NCBI RefSeq assembly: GCF_004134775.1
Contig: NZ_SDOZ01000002.1
Span: 429,740-493,739, forward strand
DNA: 64,000 nucleotides
Reading direction: 5' to 3'
Origin: Candidatus Borkfalkia ceftriaxoniphila
GTDB taxonomy: Bacteria; Bacillota; Clostridia; Christensenellales; Borkfalkiaceae
The notes below the pieces were generated by a model. It had not been told where the DNA came from. It made no database searches and saw only the letters and a program-made list of their open reading frames with translations. Position numbers and translations under genes: made by a program. This document shows positions 8,033 through 16,520 of this stretch, one piece after another. How positions within the stretch are numbered: the stretch's first letter is position 1; each line of letters starts with the position of its first letter.

Positions 8033-9274
8033 TTACGACTCTTTCTTTTTGCGTTCGATCTCGGCGCGCTGTGCGGCGTACAGCGATTCGGGATAGTCGG
8101 GCGTGGGATAGCAGCTGACGGGATTTTTCGTAAAATCGTTGTCCGCTTTCATCACGCTCGTATCGTCGGCGCGGAATTGATCGCGCACGGCGCGGTCGCG
8201 GAAATCGGGGATCTCCACGGGAATGCCGCCGCGGATGGAGGAAAGGTGCGCGAAATGCCCCACAAAGTGCATATCGAGCGCCTCGTACACGCCGATCCCG
8301 TCATTGGAAAGGTTGTTGATCGCGCGGATAAAATTGCGCATGGTGAACATATCGCTGCCGCCGTGGCCGTACGTTTCGGCAAGTTCGGTCAATTCGTCGG
8401 TGGGGACGTACGTCTTGTATTCCTCGCCGCACACGTCGTCAAGACTGATCGAAACTTCCGCCGTGCCCTTGCCCAGCCCCTCGCGGCCGCTTTCGATCTT
8501 GCCTTTGCTGCCGTACATACAGTACCAGACCGAATTGCGGGCGGGCGCGATGCCGTGCAGACTCTTGACGATGCCGCCGTTTTCCAGCGTGACCATTTCG
8601 ACGGCGAACGGCGTCGCCGCGCAGCCCATGCGCGAAGTTTTTTCGTTGTAGGGAACTTCAAAACCCGTCACGCGCACGGGGCGCAGGCGCGTCGCGTGCA
8701 GGATGGGACCGAAAGAATGGGTGCTGTAATAGAAAGCGTCCATGGTGTTGCGCCAATGGCGGCGGCTGCCGTGCGTCAGTTCGCCCCAACCGCCCTCGCA
8801 GTTGTGCAGATATTCCCCTTCCGCATACTGAAACTCGCCGAGTTTGCCCTCGCCGTACAGTTTTGTCATCTCCCGCGCCGCCAGCGAAAAGCAGTAATTT
8901 TCCGCATAATGGTACACTTTGCCGCTCTCTTCCACAGCGTCGCACAGTTCCGCCGCCTCTTTTAAAGTCTGTACGGGCAAAACCTCGCTAAGTACGTGCA
9001 AGCCGCGTTTCAGACATCTGATCGCGAAAGGCGCGTGTTCGTTGGCGTAATTGGCGAGCACGACCGCCTCGACGCCGCTTTCCAAAAACGCGTCGAAATC
9101 GCTGTAAAACGAAGTCTTATAGTTGTTCTCCGCAAAATATTCCTTGAGGTGCGCGAGTACTTCGGGACTGAAATCGCATACAGCCGCGATCTCGCAGTCG
9201 TCGGATTTCACCGCGTAGTTCATCATCGTCTTGCCGCGGAACCCGCCCAAAACGCCGATCTTTACTTTCTTCAT
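8033..9274 (-). CDS. Gfo/Idh/MocA-family oxidoreductase
   Basis: The 413-residue protein has an N-terminal NAD(P)-binding fold (KIGVLGGFRGKTMM near 4-17) followed by a family C-terminal domain. In place of the usual EKP motif it has SEVLPVQTL, so the Lys normally used in catalysis is missing at that place. The ATG at 9274 follows GGAG; a GTG at 9280 would overlap that site. It is the last gene of an aminotransferase-deacetylase-oxidoreductase operon, 9 nt after the deacetylase gene. It probably oxidises or reduces a sugar or cyclitol; the substrate is not readable. Confidence 0.8.
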   Translation of the reverse strand: MKKVKIGVLGGFRGKTMMNYAVKSDDCEIAAVCDFSPEVLAHLKEYFAENNYKTSFYSDFDAFLESGVEAVVLANYANEHAPFAIRCLKRGLHVLSEVLPVQTLKEAAELCDAVEESGKVYHYAENYCFSLAAREMTKLYGEGKLGEFQYAEGEYLHNCEGGWGELTHGSRRHWRNTMDAFYYSTHSFGPILHATRLRPVRVTGFEVPYNEKTSRMGCAATPFAVEMVTLENGGIVKSLHGIAPARNSVWYCMYGSKGKIESGREGLGKGTAEVSISLDDVCGEEYKTYVPTDELTELAETYGHGGSDMFTMRNFIRAINNLSNDGIGVYEALDMHFVGHFAHLSSIRGGIPVEIPDFRDRAVRDQFRADDTSVMKADNDFTKNPVSCYPTPDYPESLYAAQRAEIERKKKES

Positions 9275-9283
9275 TTTCACTCC

Positions 9284-9970
9284 TTATTTATGGGCATATT
9301 CCCATACCTGCATATTCGTCATGCAGACCGCGTCTTTTATGTTTGCGAGGCGGGAAAGCACGCGTTCGGCGCGTTCCCAGCCGTCGTCAACGTCCATTTC
9401 GTAGGTATGCCCCCACAGATATAACAAACTGTCGCCCTGCGCCGCGCAGAATTCGTCGATCAGTCCGTCCGCGCGGCCGTCGAGGATATGCGCCGAGGGA
9501 TTCCACAAGAGAAAATCCGAAGGAAACTCCAGCGCGTACGTATCGACTATGGTGCGCGCATAGCGGATCTTGGTATATTTGCGCAGCAGATCGACGACGA
9601 GACGGTCGTAATTCGGATGCCCGCCCGGATACGCCATGCCGAGCACGGGATACCCTGCGAGCGAGGAAAGCGTGACCGAATCGCCCACGACCTGTTCGAG
9701 GATGTCCGCGTCGGAAAGCCCCGTGAGCATGGGATGCGTGCGCGTGTGCACCGCGACCTCGAACCCGTCGTACAGCGACGCGACTTCGCACGCTTCTACC
9801 TTGTTGTGCGGAACGCGCGACTGATTTTTACCCGTGATCACTTCGCCCTCCGTACCCAGAAGCGCGGAATTGACGTTGAACGTGCAGGTCAGTCCGTATT
9901 TTTTCAATAATCCGATAAAGCGCCGATCCTGCGTCACGCCGTCGTCGAAACTGAGCGTAAATATTTTCAT
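9284..9970 (-). CDS. NodB-like polysaccharide deacetylase family protein
   Basis: The 228-residue protein begins with the metal-site motif TLSFDDG (residues 4-10) and has HTRTHPML, matching the H-(S/T)-x-x-H-P motif of carbohydrate esterase 4. A YPGG segment follows. There is no signal peptide, so unlike most family members it is probably cytoplasmic. The ATG at 9970 follows AAGGGGG. It sits 10 nt after the aminotransferase gene. Its partners suggest work on a small amino sugar or sugar derivative more than on wall polymer, which is inference. Confidence 0.8.
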   Translation of the reverse strand: MKIFTLSFDDGVTQDRRFIGLLKKYGLTCTFNVNSALLGTEGEVITGKNQSRVPHNKVEACEVASLYDGFEVAVHTRTHPMLTGLSDADILEQVVGDSVTLSSLAGYPVLGMAYPGGHPNYDRLVVDLLRKYTKIRYARTIVDTYALEFPSDFLLWNPSAHILDGRADGLIDEFCAAQGDSLLYLWGHTYEMDVDDGWERAERVLSRLANIKDAVCMTNMQVWEYAHK

Positions 9971-9980
9971 GGTTGCCCCC

Positions 9981-11165
9981 TTACAGCGAATATTCTTTCG
10001 CAAGTTTTTCGAACGCGGGCAGAGCGCGCGCGATCATATCGGGCGACACGCAGTAAGCGATGCGCACGTAGCCCTTACAGCCGAAATCGTCGCCGGGAAC
10101 GAGCAGCAGATCGTATTTCTTCGCGCGTTCGCAGAAGGCGGATGCGTCGGGTTCGGGCGTTTTCATGAACAGATAAAACGCGCCGTCGGGCCGCACGCAG
10201 GAAAAGCCGCATTTCGTAAGGTGATTTAAGAGCGTATCGCGGTTTTTCCGATAGACGGACACGTCGGACGTTTTGCCGACGCAGCGGGCGACGAGTTTTT
10301 GAAAAAGCGAGGGCGCGCACACGTAACCGAGCGCCCTGCCCGCGCCGCAGACGGCGAGGTATAATTCTTTCGCCCCCTCCGTTTTCGGGTTGACATAAAT
10401 ATATCCGATGCGCTCGCCGGGAAGGGAGAGCGATTTGGAGTACGAATAGCATACAATGGAGGGAGTATAGAATTTCGTGATATAGGGAACTTCCACGCCG
10501 CCGTACACCAGTTCGCGGTACGGCTCGTCGGAAACGAGGTAGATCGTATGCCCGAATTTTTCCGACGCCTTTTCGAGCGTTTCCGCAAGGCGCGCGACCG
10601 TTTCCCTGTTATACACGACACCGCTCGGGTTGTTGGGCGAGTTGACGAGCACGGCGCGGGTGTTTTTGCCGAGCACCGCTTCCAGTTTTTCAAAATCTAT
10701 CTGGAAAGTATCGGGATCGCTCTCTACCGCCACAAGGCGCGCGCCCGCCGTTTCGGCAAAGACCTTGTATTCGGTGAAATACGGCGCGAACGTGACCACT
10801 TCGTCCCCTTCCTCGCACAGAGCGGAAAGCGTGATCGTCAGCGACGCAGCCGCGCCGACCGTCATATAAATGTAATTCTCGTCCGCGTTTTCATCGTAAT
10901 TCCCGCGGATATGGGAGGCGATCGCGCGGCGCACAAAAAGATCGCCCTGCGCGGAGGTATAGCCGTGCAGCGCAGTCTGGTCCGGCTCTTCGATGAGTTT
11001 TAAAAGCGTATCCTTTACGCAGGCGGGCGGCTCCACGCTGGGATTGCCCAAACTGAAATCATATACGTTTTCGGCGCCGATCTCCTGCGCGCGCGTTTTC
11101 CCGAATTCGAAAATTTCGCGGATGACGGAGCGCTTGCTGCCTAACTGATACATTCTCTGATTCAT
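9981..11165 (-). CDS. PLP-dependent aminotransferase, class I/II
   Basis: The 394-residue protein is a fold-type I aminotransferase. Visible are NSPNNPSG near 205-212, VSDEPYRE near 233-240 and the PLP-binding Lys in YSYSKSLSLPGERIGY. The fold is that of aspartate/aromatic aminotransferases; the substrate is not certain. It heads the three-gene operon and has its own promoter facing mgtE. Confidence 0.9.
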   Translation of the reverse strand: MNQRMYQLGSKRSVIREIFEFGKTRAQEIGAENVYDFSLGNPSVEPPACVKDTLLKLIEEPDQTALHGYTSAQGDLFVRRAIASHIRGNYDENADENYIYMTVGAAASLTITLSALCEEGDEVVTFAPYFTEYKVFAETAGARLVAVESDPDTFQIDFEKLEAVLGKNTRAVLVNSPNNPSGVVYNRETVARLAETLEKASEKFGHTIYLVSDEPYRELVYGGVEVPYITKFYTPSIVCYSYSKSLSLPGERIGYIYVNPKTEGAKELYLAVCGAGRALGYVCAPSLFQKLVARCVGKTSDVSVYRKNRDTLLNHLTKCGFSCVRPDGAFYLFMKTPEPDASAFCERAKKYDLLLVPGDDFGCKGYVRIAYCVSPDMIARALPAFEKLAKEYSL

Positions 11166-11196
11166 ATTGCACCTTGTTTTCTTTTATTTTATCTGT

Positions 11197-11225
11197 ATTG
11201 TAACACAAAACGCGCCGCCTATCAA
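11197..11225 (-). promoter_or_regulatory. Promoter of the aminotransferase operon
   Basis: Minus strand TTGATA (11225-11220), 17 nt, TACAAT (11202-11197), about 32 nt before the ATG. Confidence 0.7.
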
Positions 11226-11242
11226 GTTTATCGCGGGCGCGC

Positions 11243-11271
11243 TTGACAAATCCCGAAAAAAAACATATACT
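11243..11271 (+). promoter_or_regulatory. Promoter of mgtE
   Basis: TTGACA (11243-11248), 17 nt, TATACT (11266-11271). The mRNA would start near 11278, leaving a leader of only about 28 nt, too short for an M-box riboswitch. Confidence 0.75.
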
Positions 11272-11305
11272 TTACAAAGAATCAATCAAACGGGAGGTGA
11301 CTGCC

Positions 11306-13006
11306 TTGAAAGAAAAAATACTCTCCTTTCTCGACGACGAGCGCTACGAGGATCTGCAGGCATTGATAGACAATGCCACAAAGGAAGAACTTGCAAAAGT
11401 TTTGGAAACTCTGGACGAGGATCACCTTGCGAAACTTTTCGACTGTCTGGACAAAGAACTCGCGGCGGACGTGTTCGTGCTTTTAAAGCAGGAAACGCAG
11501 AAAATGCTGCTGGAACATTTCAGCGACATAGAAATGCAGGAAGTCACCGAAGAGATCCTCGACGAAAAGCCCGAAGAACTTTTGGAAAGCATGCCCCTCG
11601 ACGTCGTGCAGGAAGTTCTTTTGAAAGCCGATCCCGAACAGCGAAACGACAAGATCGTAGAAATCTTGAATTTTTTGGAATATAAAAAATTCGTACAACT
11701 CAAGCCGCTCTTATCCGAACTCAAACCGATGGACATCGCGGAGATCTTTGCCGAGATCGACGAAGAAAAACTCCCGCTCATCTTCCGTCTGCTGCCCAAA
11801 GAACTGGCGGCGGAAACGTTCGTGGAAATGAACAGCACACAGCAGGAACTTTTGATCCGCTCGTTTTCCGACCACGAATTGAAACTCATCTTAGAAGATC
11901 TGTTCGTCGACGATACCGTAGATCTGATCGAGGAGATGCCCGCAAACGTCGTCAAACGCATTCTGATGCAGGCGGACAGCGAAACGAGAAAATCCATCAA
12001 CGAAATTTTAAAATATCCCAAGGACAGCGCGGGCAGCATCATGACCACCGAGTGCATTTCCCTTCGGCAGGACATGACCGTGCAGCAGTGTTTTGAAAAG
12101 ATCCGCGCGCAGGCGATCGACAAGGAGACCATCTATACCTGCTACGTGACCGACAATCAGAAAAAACTTTTGGGCATCGTGACGGTGAAAGATCTGCTCC
12201 TGCATTCGTACAACGAGCGCGTGGAAGATTTCATGCAGGACAATTTCGTGTACGCGGATACCCTGACCGACAAGGAAGACGTTGCGAACACGCTTTCCAA
12301 ATACGATCTTTTGTCCATTCCCGTCGTCGATCAGGAAAACCTGCTCGTAGGCATCGTCACCGTAGACGACGCGCTCGACGTCATTACCGAAGAGGCGACG
12401 GAAGATATATCCTTCATCAACGCGGTCACGCCGTCCGACAAACCCTATCTGGAAACGGGCGTATTCCGCATCTATCTGCACCGCATTCCCTGGCTGTTGA
12501 TCTTAATGATCAGCGCCACGTTCACGGGGCTTATCCTGAATACCTACGAAGCCATGCTTTCCACCCTGTTGGTGGCGTGCGTGCCCATGATCATGGGTAC
12601 GGGCGGCAACGCGGGCAGCCAGGCGTCCGTCACGGTCATCCGCGGCATGGCGCTCGACGAAATACGGCCGCGCGATATCTTGAGCGTCATCTGGAAAGAG
12701 ATACGCGTATCGCTCCTCGTTTCCGTTTCCGTCGGCTTTGTGTGCTTTGCAAAATTGCAACTCATCGACCGTTTCATCTTCGGCTATCCCTATACCCTGC
12801 TCTACTCCGCCGCCGTGGGCGTGGCGATCATGTTCGGCGTCATCGTGGCGAAGATCGTGGGCTGCTGCATTCCCATCTTGGCAAAAACTTTGAAGATCGA
12901 CCCCGCGGTATTCGCAAATCCCTTTATCACGACCTTTACGGACGTTTTGTCCCTCCTCATTTTCTGCGGCGTGACGCTGGGTCTGTTCGGGCTCGGCACC
13001 GTGTAA
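11306..13006 (+). CDS. mgtE: MgtE magnesium transporter with duplicated N domain
   Basis: The 566-residue protein has the MgtE plan: cytosolic N domain, two CBS domains (about 240-370) and five membrane helices with the pore signature GTGGNAGSQASVTV. It starts at TTG (11306), placed ideally behind GGGAGGTGA; no ATG is nearby. It is about 115 residues longer than well-known MgtE proteins because the superhelical N domain occurs twice: LDKELAADVF...LLEHFSDIEMQ (about 47-80) recurs as LPKELAAETF...LLIRSFSDHEL (about 163-197). The N domain senses intracellular Mg2+ and gates the channel. It is monocistronic with its own promoter and terminator. Confidence 0.93.
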   Translation: MKEKILSFLDDERYEDLQALIDNATKEELAKVLETLDEDHLAKLFDCLDKELAADVFVLLKQETQKMLLEHFSDIEMQEVTEEILDEKPEELLESMPLDVVQEVLLKADPEQRNDKIVEILNFLEYKKFVQLKPLLSELKPMDIAEIFAEIDEEKLPLIFRLLPKELAAETFVEMNSTQQELLIRSFSDHELKLILEDLFVDDTVDLIEEMPANVVKRILMQADSETRKSINEILKYPKDSAGSIMTTECISLRQDMTVQQCFEKIRAQAIDKETIYTCYVTDNQKKLLGIVTVKDLLLHSYNERVEDFMQDNFVYADTLTDKEDVANTLSKYDLLSIPVVDQENLLVGIVTVDDALDVITEEATEDISFINAVTPSDKPYLETGVFRIYLHRIPWLLILMISATFTGLILNTYEAMLSTLLVACVPMIMGTGGNAGSQASVTVIRGMALDEIRPRDILSVIWKEIRVSLLVSVSVGFVCFAKLQLIDRFIFGYPYTLLYSAAVGVAIMFGVIVAKIVGCCIPILAKTLKIDPAVFANPFITTFTDVLSLLIFCGVTLGLFGLGTV

Positions 13007-13090
13007 ACAAATTAAAAAGAGCCTCGGCAAAGCGCAGTTCCCATAGGGAAAAAGAAAATTAAACAAAACCCTTTCAGTGAGTCAAACAAA

Positions 13091-13126
13091 AACAGGATTT
13101 GAAGTTTATTCAAGTCCTGTTTTTTT
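13091..13126. terminator. Bidirectional terminator after mgtE
   Basis: ACAGGATTTGAA (13092-13103) pairs with TTCAAGTCCTGT (13109-13120) through one G-U pair, loop GTTTA. T-runs flank both sides, so it also ends the minus-strand cassette. G+C content falls right here. Confidence 0.85.
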
Positions 13127-13127
13127 C

Positions 13128-13254
13128 TTATGGTGTTTTTTCGTTGTGTAACGGTCTTGCCGATGTTTTTCCGCCCTCTATTTCCACGATAATCCGTTGA
13201 TGACAGTTCTCACAGCGAACGACAGTATTCTTTGCTTTTCTCTTGCGCGTCCAT
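13128..13254 (-). pseudogene. Possible frameshifted small Cys-containing gene
   Basis: An ATG at 13254 has a good AAAGGAG site but meets a stop after 14 codons. The adjacent frame, open to the TAA at 13128, reads as a plausible small protein (TRKRKAKNTVVRCENCHQRI, then IVEIEGGKTSARPL) with a Cys-x2-Cys pair but no start codon. Removing one base near the ATG would join them. It may be a decayed gene or a sequence error. Confidence 0.35.
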
Positions 13255-13270
13255 ACCCGCTCCTTTTCTG

Positions 13271-13462
13271 CTAATTTTCTTCAAATCTCTTTTTTAGTAC
13301 TCTATAATGATTTTCATTTGACTTATCCCCGTCATTATCAGGAAACAGGCAATATGGCAAACTATCTGTGACTCTATGTTTCATAACGCATTTGCGGCAC
13401 TGTCCGTGATTCGGGCAACTAACCTTTGGGCAAATACATTCATTTACGTTAGGACAACTCAT
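13271..13462 (-). CDS. Small Cys-rich protein of the ArsR-permease cassette
   Basis: This 63-residue protein is not assigned by me. It has ten cysteines, most in a dense N-terminal array (SCPNVNECICPKVSCPNHGQ, then CRKCVMKHR), and a conserved-looking SLPYCLFPDN. That spacing suggests metal or metalloid binding, or Fe-S. The ATG at 13462 lies 1-2 nt after the stop of the thioredoxin-like gene, so it is translationally coupled. Similar small proteins, in my memory, occur in other clostridial cassettes of this kind. Confidence 0.7.
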   Translation of the reverse strand: MSCPNVNECICPKVSCPNHGQCRKCVMKHRVTDSLPYCLFPDNDGDKSNENHYRVLKKRFEEN

Positions 13463-13463
13463 A

Positions 13464-13703
13464 TTACTGCCTGTCTTTGATAAGTTTTTCAATTTGCTCC
13501 ACTGAAAGCATTCGTCCGGCAGCCACGACTTTGCCATCCATTACAAGTCCGGGGGTAGCCATTACGCCGTACTTCATAATTTCAGACATATCGCCAATGC
13601 TTTCAACAGGTTCTGTAATGCCGCAGTTTTTTGCGGCGATTACAGCGTTTTCGTGATTCTTCTGTGATTTTTTACAGCAGTTGCCAAGTGTTACGATTTT
13701 CAT
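13464..13703 (-). CDS. Thioredoxin-like small redox protein
   Basis: The 79-residue protein is a minimal thioredoxin fold of the redox-active disulfide protein 2 type. It has a vicinal CC near residues 9-10 (LGNCCKKSQ), where thioredoxin has CxxC, and the cis-Pro region ATPGLVMDGK. AGGAGG precedes the ATG. It lies 18 nt after the permease gene. Such proteins travel with ArsR-regulated permeases and may move thiols or metalloid to the transporter; this is inference. Confidence 0.8.
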   Translation of the reverse strand: MKIVTLGNCCKKSQKNHENAVIAAKNCGITEPVESIGDMSEIMKYGVMATPGLVMDGKVVAAGRMLSVEQIEKLIKDRQ

Positions 13704-13721
13704 TTTTGTTATCCTCCTAAA

Positions 13722-14894
13722 TTATATAAATAAGAAATTCAATGCATTAAAGATGTAGCCGATAGCGATAATTCCTATCACTACAATCAAGATAAACCAA
13801 AATAACAATTTCGGTTTTACCGCCTTTGACAACATAATCATTGACGGCAAAGACAGCGCTGTTACGCTCATCATAAACGCAAGGATGGTTCCGACTCCGA
13901 CTCCTTTTGCGAAAAGCGCCTCTGCCACAGGGATGGTTCCGAATATATCGGCATACATCGGTACGCCGACAACGCTTGCTACAAGTACACTATACCATTT
14001 ATCTTCGCCGACTACCGCCTGTATCCATTCGGTAGGTATGAAATTATGAATCGTTGCCCCTATTCCGACACCGATTAAAATGTATATCCATACTTTTTTC
14101 AATGTGCCGAGCATCTGGTCTTTGGCATAAATCAATCTATCTTTTTTTGTCAGTTCGGTGCCCTCAATTTCGGCTATTTCTCCTTCAAGAATAAATTCCC
14201 GAACATTTTTACCGACACCTGTTGTTTCAATGATCGTTCCGCCCACCACAGCAAGCACAAGTCCGACAACGACATAGGCAATCGCTATCGGAAAACCAAA
14301 CACGCTTGCCAATAAGATGAAAGCCCCCAAATCCACAAGCGGACTTGAAATCAAAAAACTGAATGTGACGCCGCCGGATAGTCCTGCTCTCGTAAAGCCC
14401 ATAAAAATGGGAATGGACGAACAACTGCAAAACGGCGTCACTGTTCCGAGCAAAGCACCCACGATATTTGCTCCAACACCGTGAAATTTTCCCAGTATTT
14501 TCTTTGTTCTTTCGGGCGGGAAATAACTTTGAATATACGATATAAGAAAGATAAGTAAGCAAAGCAAAATAATTATCTTAATGGTATCGTAAATAAAGAA
14601 CTGTATCGCACTGCCCCAATGCGTTGCCATAAACTCCGCACCGAACATACCCGTAAAAGCCTTTCCGATCAGCGTGTTCAGCCATTGCATACCTAATATC
14701 TGTTTGGTAATAAAATCACCGAATACAGTAATGCCATTGACTCCGTCAACAATGGCTGCAATACCGACAGCCAGACCGATTGCAACAAGGATTCCGAGAA
14801 AGATCAATAAGACTTTATGCTTGTTGTACCAAGACTTTTTCTCGGTCGGCTGCAAAGCATTGTTTTCTGTTTTATCAACCTTTTTGTCTTTCAT
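13722..14894 (-). CDS. Permease of the ArsP/DUF318 family
   Basis: The 390-residue membrane protein has about eight to ten helices and the family signature TPFCSCSSIPIFMGF (first half), with a second pattern GVPMYADIFGTIPVAEAL. ArsP members export trivalent organoarsenicals. The family also has members of unproved substrate. I start it at 14894 (MKDKKVDK), which follows GGGAGG; an ATG six codons upstream is poorer. It is A/T-rich and lies 68 nt after arsR-like gene on the same strand. Confidence 0.85.
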   Translation of the reverse strand: MKDKKVDKTENNALQPTEKKSWYNKHKVLLIFLGILVAIGLAVGIAAIVDGVNGITVFGDFITKQILGMQWLNTLIGKAFTGMFGAEFMATHWGSAIQFFIYDTIKIIILLCLLIFLISYIQSYFPPERTKKILGKFHGVGANIVGALLGTVTPFCSCSSIPIFMGFTRAGLSGGVTFSFLISSPLVDLGAFILLASVFGFPIAIAYVVVGLVLAVVGGTIIETTGVGKNVREFILEGEIAEIEGTELTKKDRLIYAKDQMLGTLKKVWIYILIGVGIGATIHNFIPTEWIQAVVGEDKWYSVLVASVVGVPMYADIFGTIPVAEALFAKGVGVGTILAFMMSVTALSLPSMIMLSKAVKPKLLFWFILIVVIGIIAIGYIFNALNFLFI

Positions 14895-14962
14895 ATAAGC
14901 CTCCCATAACATTGATATTTATCTATTTGATGAACAAAAAATATATGCGATTTTTACTCGCA

Positions 14963-15238
14963 CTATTTTTTCGTTTGCATACACTTTGTATGATTCAAAA
15001 ACAAAATCAACCCTTGCAATTTTTCACAATCGATAGAGTAATATGTCCATTTCCAATCTTTTTCTGCTTTTACAAGCCCGCAATCGCAAAGTATTTTCAT
15101 ATGATGAGAAAGTGTCGGCTGCGTAATGTGGAGTTGCTCCAATATTTTACAGGCGCAAAGTTGCCCGTTTTGCAACATTTCGAAAATTTTAAGTCTTGTG
15201 CTTTCTCCCAATGCTTTCAGTATTTCGACATATTCCAT
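14963..15238 (-). CDS. ArsR-family metalloregulator
   Basis: The 91-residue winged-helix repressor matches ArsR/SmtB (ILKALGESTRLKIFEML, then ITQPTLSHHMKIL). The LCACKILE stretch places a Cys-x-Cys pair where the ArsR As(III) site ELCVCDL lies. Two more Cys occur later (CDCGLVK). The ATG at 15238 follows GAGGTGA. It heads the permease cassette and has a consensus promoter with an overlapping inverted repeat. The likely inducer is a metalloid or soft metal. Confidence 0.9.
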   Translation of the reverse strand: MEYVEILKALGESTRLKIFEMLQNGQLCACKILEQLHITQPTLSHHMKILCDCGLVKAEKDWKWTYYSIDCEKLQGLILFLNHTKCMQTKK

Positions 15239-15251
15239 ATGTTCACCTCGC

Positions 15252-15267
15252 ATAGACAACTATCTAT
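15252..15267. promoter_or_regulatory. Probable ArsR operator
   Basis: ATAGA-CAACTA-TCTAT is an inverted repeat placed between the -10 box and the start codon of the arsR-like gene, over the transcription start. Confidence 0.6.
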
Positions 15268-15296
15268 ATTATATGCATTAAAAAGCGTTTTGTCAA
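15268..15296 (-). promoter_or_regulatory. Promoter of the ArsR-permease cassette
   Basis: Minus strand TTGACA (15296-15291), 17 nt, TATAAT (15273-15268): a perfect consensus. Confidence 0.8.
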
Positions 15297-15514
15297 CTAA
15301 TTATTATAAATATTTTTACGGACAAAATTCGGGATCGAATACCGATGCTTCAAAATAAATTTTCAAAAAATTCCATATAACGTCAAACTTTTGAGAGGTA
15401 ACTTTCCAATATAAGTGTAGGGTAAAAAATTTTCGGAAACACCCCTACAAAAGGAGAGATTTTTCCCATAGTATTGAGGGGATTATGGGTATTAAGGCAA
15501 ACGAGACTCTTTTT
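15297..15514. other. A/T-rich intergenic stretch
   Basis: No coding sequence or convincing RNA structure was found between the arsR promoter and the 3' end of the AEC transporter gene. The right limit of the A/T-rich island lies here. Confidence 0.5.
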
Positions 15515-16456
15515 TTATAACAACGGTATCAGAAGAGAAAGTATCGGGATGGTCAGCACGCACAGGAGCGTGTTCGTAAGCGTTGCTTTTGCCGCGGTGT
15601 CACAGTCGCCGCCGTACATTTCCGCAAAATTGAGCGCGGACGAAGCGGACGGCATGGCGAAAATGATGAACAGCGCAACGATCACGGTCGTTTCGACGGG
15701 AATCAAGAGGCGCACGAGCAGCATGACGCCGAGAGCCGCCAAAGGGCTTACGACGAGTTTGACGAGAGCGACGCCGTACACGGGAGCGCTCGTGAACAGG
15801 CGCGTGAATTTGATATCCGCAAGGCGTATGCCGAGAATGACCATGGAAAGCGGCAGCGTCATATCGCCGAGATAGCCGATGGTCGTGAGCACGTTGTCGG
15901 GCACGGACACGTTGCAGAAAAAGAACGGCAGAGCCAGAACGGTCGCAATCGTGGGCGGGTTCAGCAGAATTTTGACAGGCTTTATTTTGCTCTTGTCGCC
16001 CGTGATGGCGTACACGGCGAGCGTCCAGGTCATGGCGTTAAAGACGATATTGAAAATGACCGTATATAAAATAATGGTATCGTCGGAGGGAAACAGCGCC
16101 TTCATGACGGGGATCCCCATAAACCCCACGTTGCCGAGATAAGAAGACGCGACGCAGATGCGGCGCGTCGGCTCCTCTTTGACTTTTACGAAAAATAATT
16201 TGGAGAGAAAGTACAGCATCAGCTGCAACACTACCGCGAACAGGGCGACCGCCGCAAAATCGGGCAGCAGCGACGTCGTGAACGTCTTGTTTAAAAGCGA
16301 GGACACCATCAGAAAAGGCTGCGCCACATACAATAAAAGCACCGCCAGCGCGTTGGACGCGCCGTCGGGCAGAAGTTTCGCCTTTTTGAGCGCGAACCCT
16401 GGCACCGCCAGCGCAATGACCAATAGTACGATGAGAAACGTCGATAAAAAATCCAT
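15515..16456 (-). CDS. AEC-family transporter
   Basis: The 313-residue protein has about ten membrane helices and matches the auxin efflux carrier family, including SSYLGNVGFMGIPVMKALFP near 105-124 and a hydrophobic second half. Bacterial members move organic anions such as malate or related acids; the substrate is not readable. It ends in A/T-rich DNA and lies 64 nt after rbsK on the same strand. Confidence 0.85.
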   Translation of the reverse strand: MDFLSTFLIVLLVIALAVPGFALKKAKLLPDGASNALAVLLLYVAQPFLMVSSLLNKTFTTSLLPDFAAVALFAVVLQLMLYFLSKLFFVKVKEEPTRRICVASSYLGNVGFMGIPVMKALFPSDDTIILYTVIFNIVFNAMTWTLAVYAITGDKSKIKPVKILLNPPTIATVLALPFFFCNVSVPDNVLTTIGYLGDMTLPLSMVILGIRLADIKFTRLFTSAPVYGVALVKLVVSPLAALGVMLLVRLLIPVETTVIVALFIIFAMPSASSALNFAEMYGGDCDTAAKATLTNTLLCVLTIPILSLLIPLL

Positions 16457-16520
16457 TCAAAATGCCTTTGTCGGTTATTCATCGCATATTTTAAGCGTTT
16501 CTTTGCGCGCTGTCAACGCT

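Noticed and set aside
11166-11305. M-box riboswitch before mgtE
   Set aside because: The promoter at 11243-11271 leaves only about 28 nt of leader, and no M-box fold is visible.
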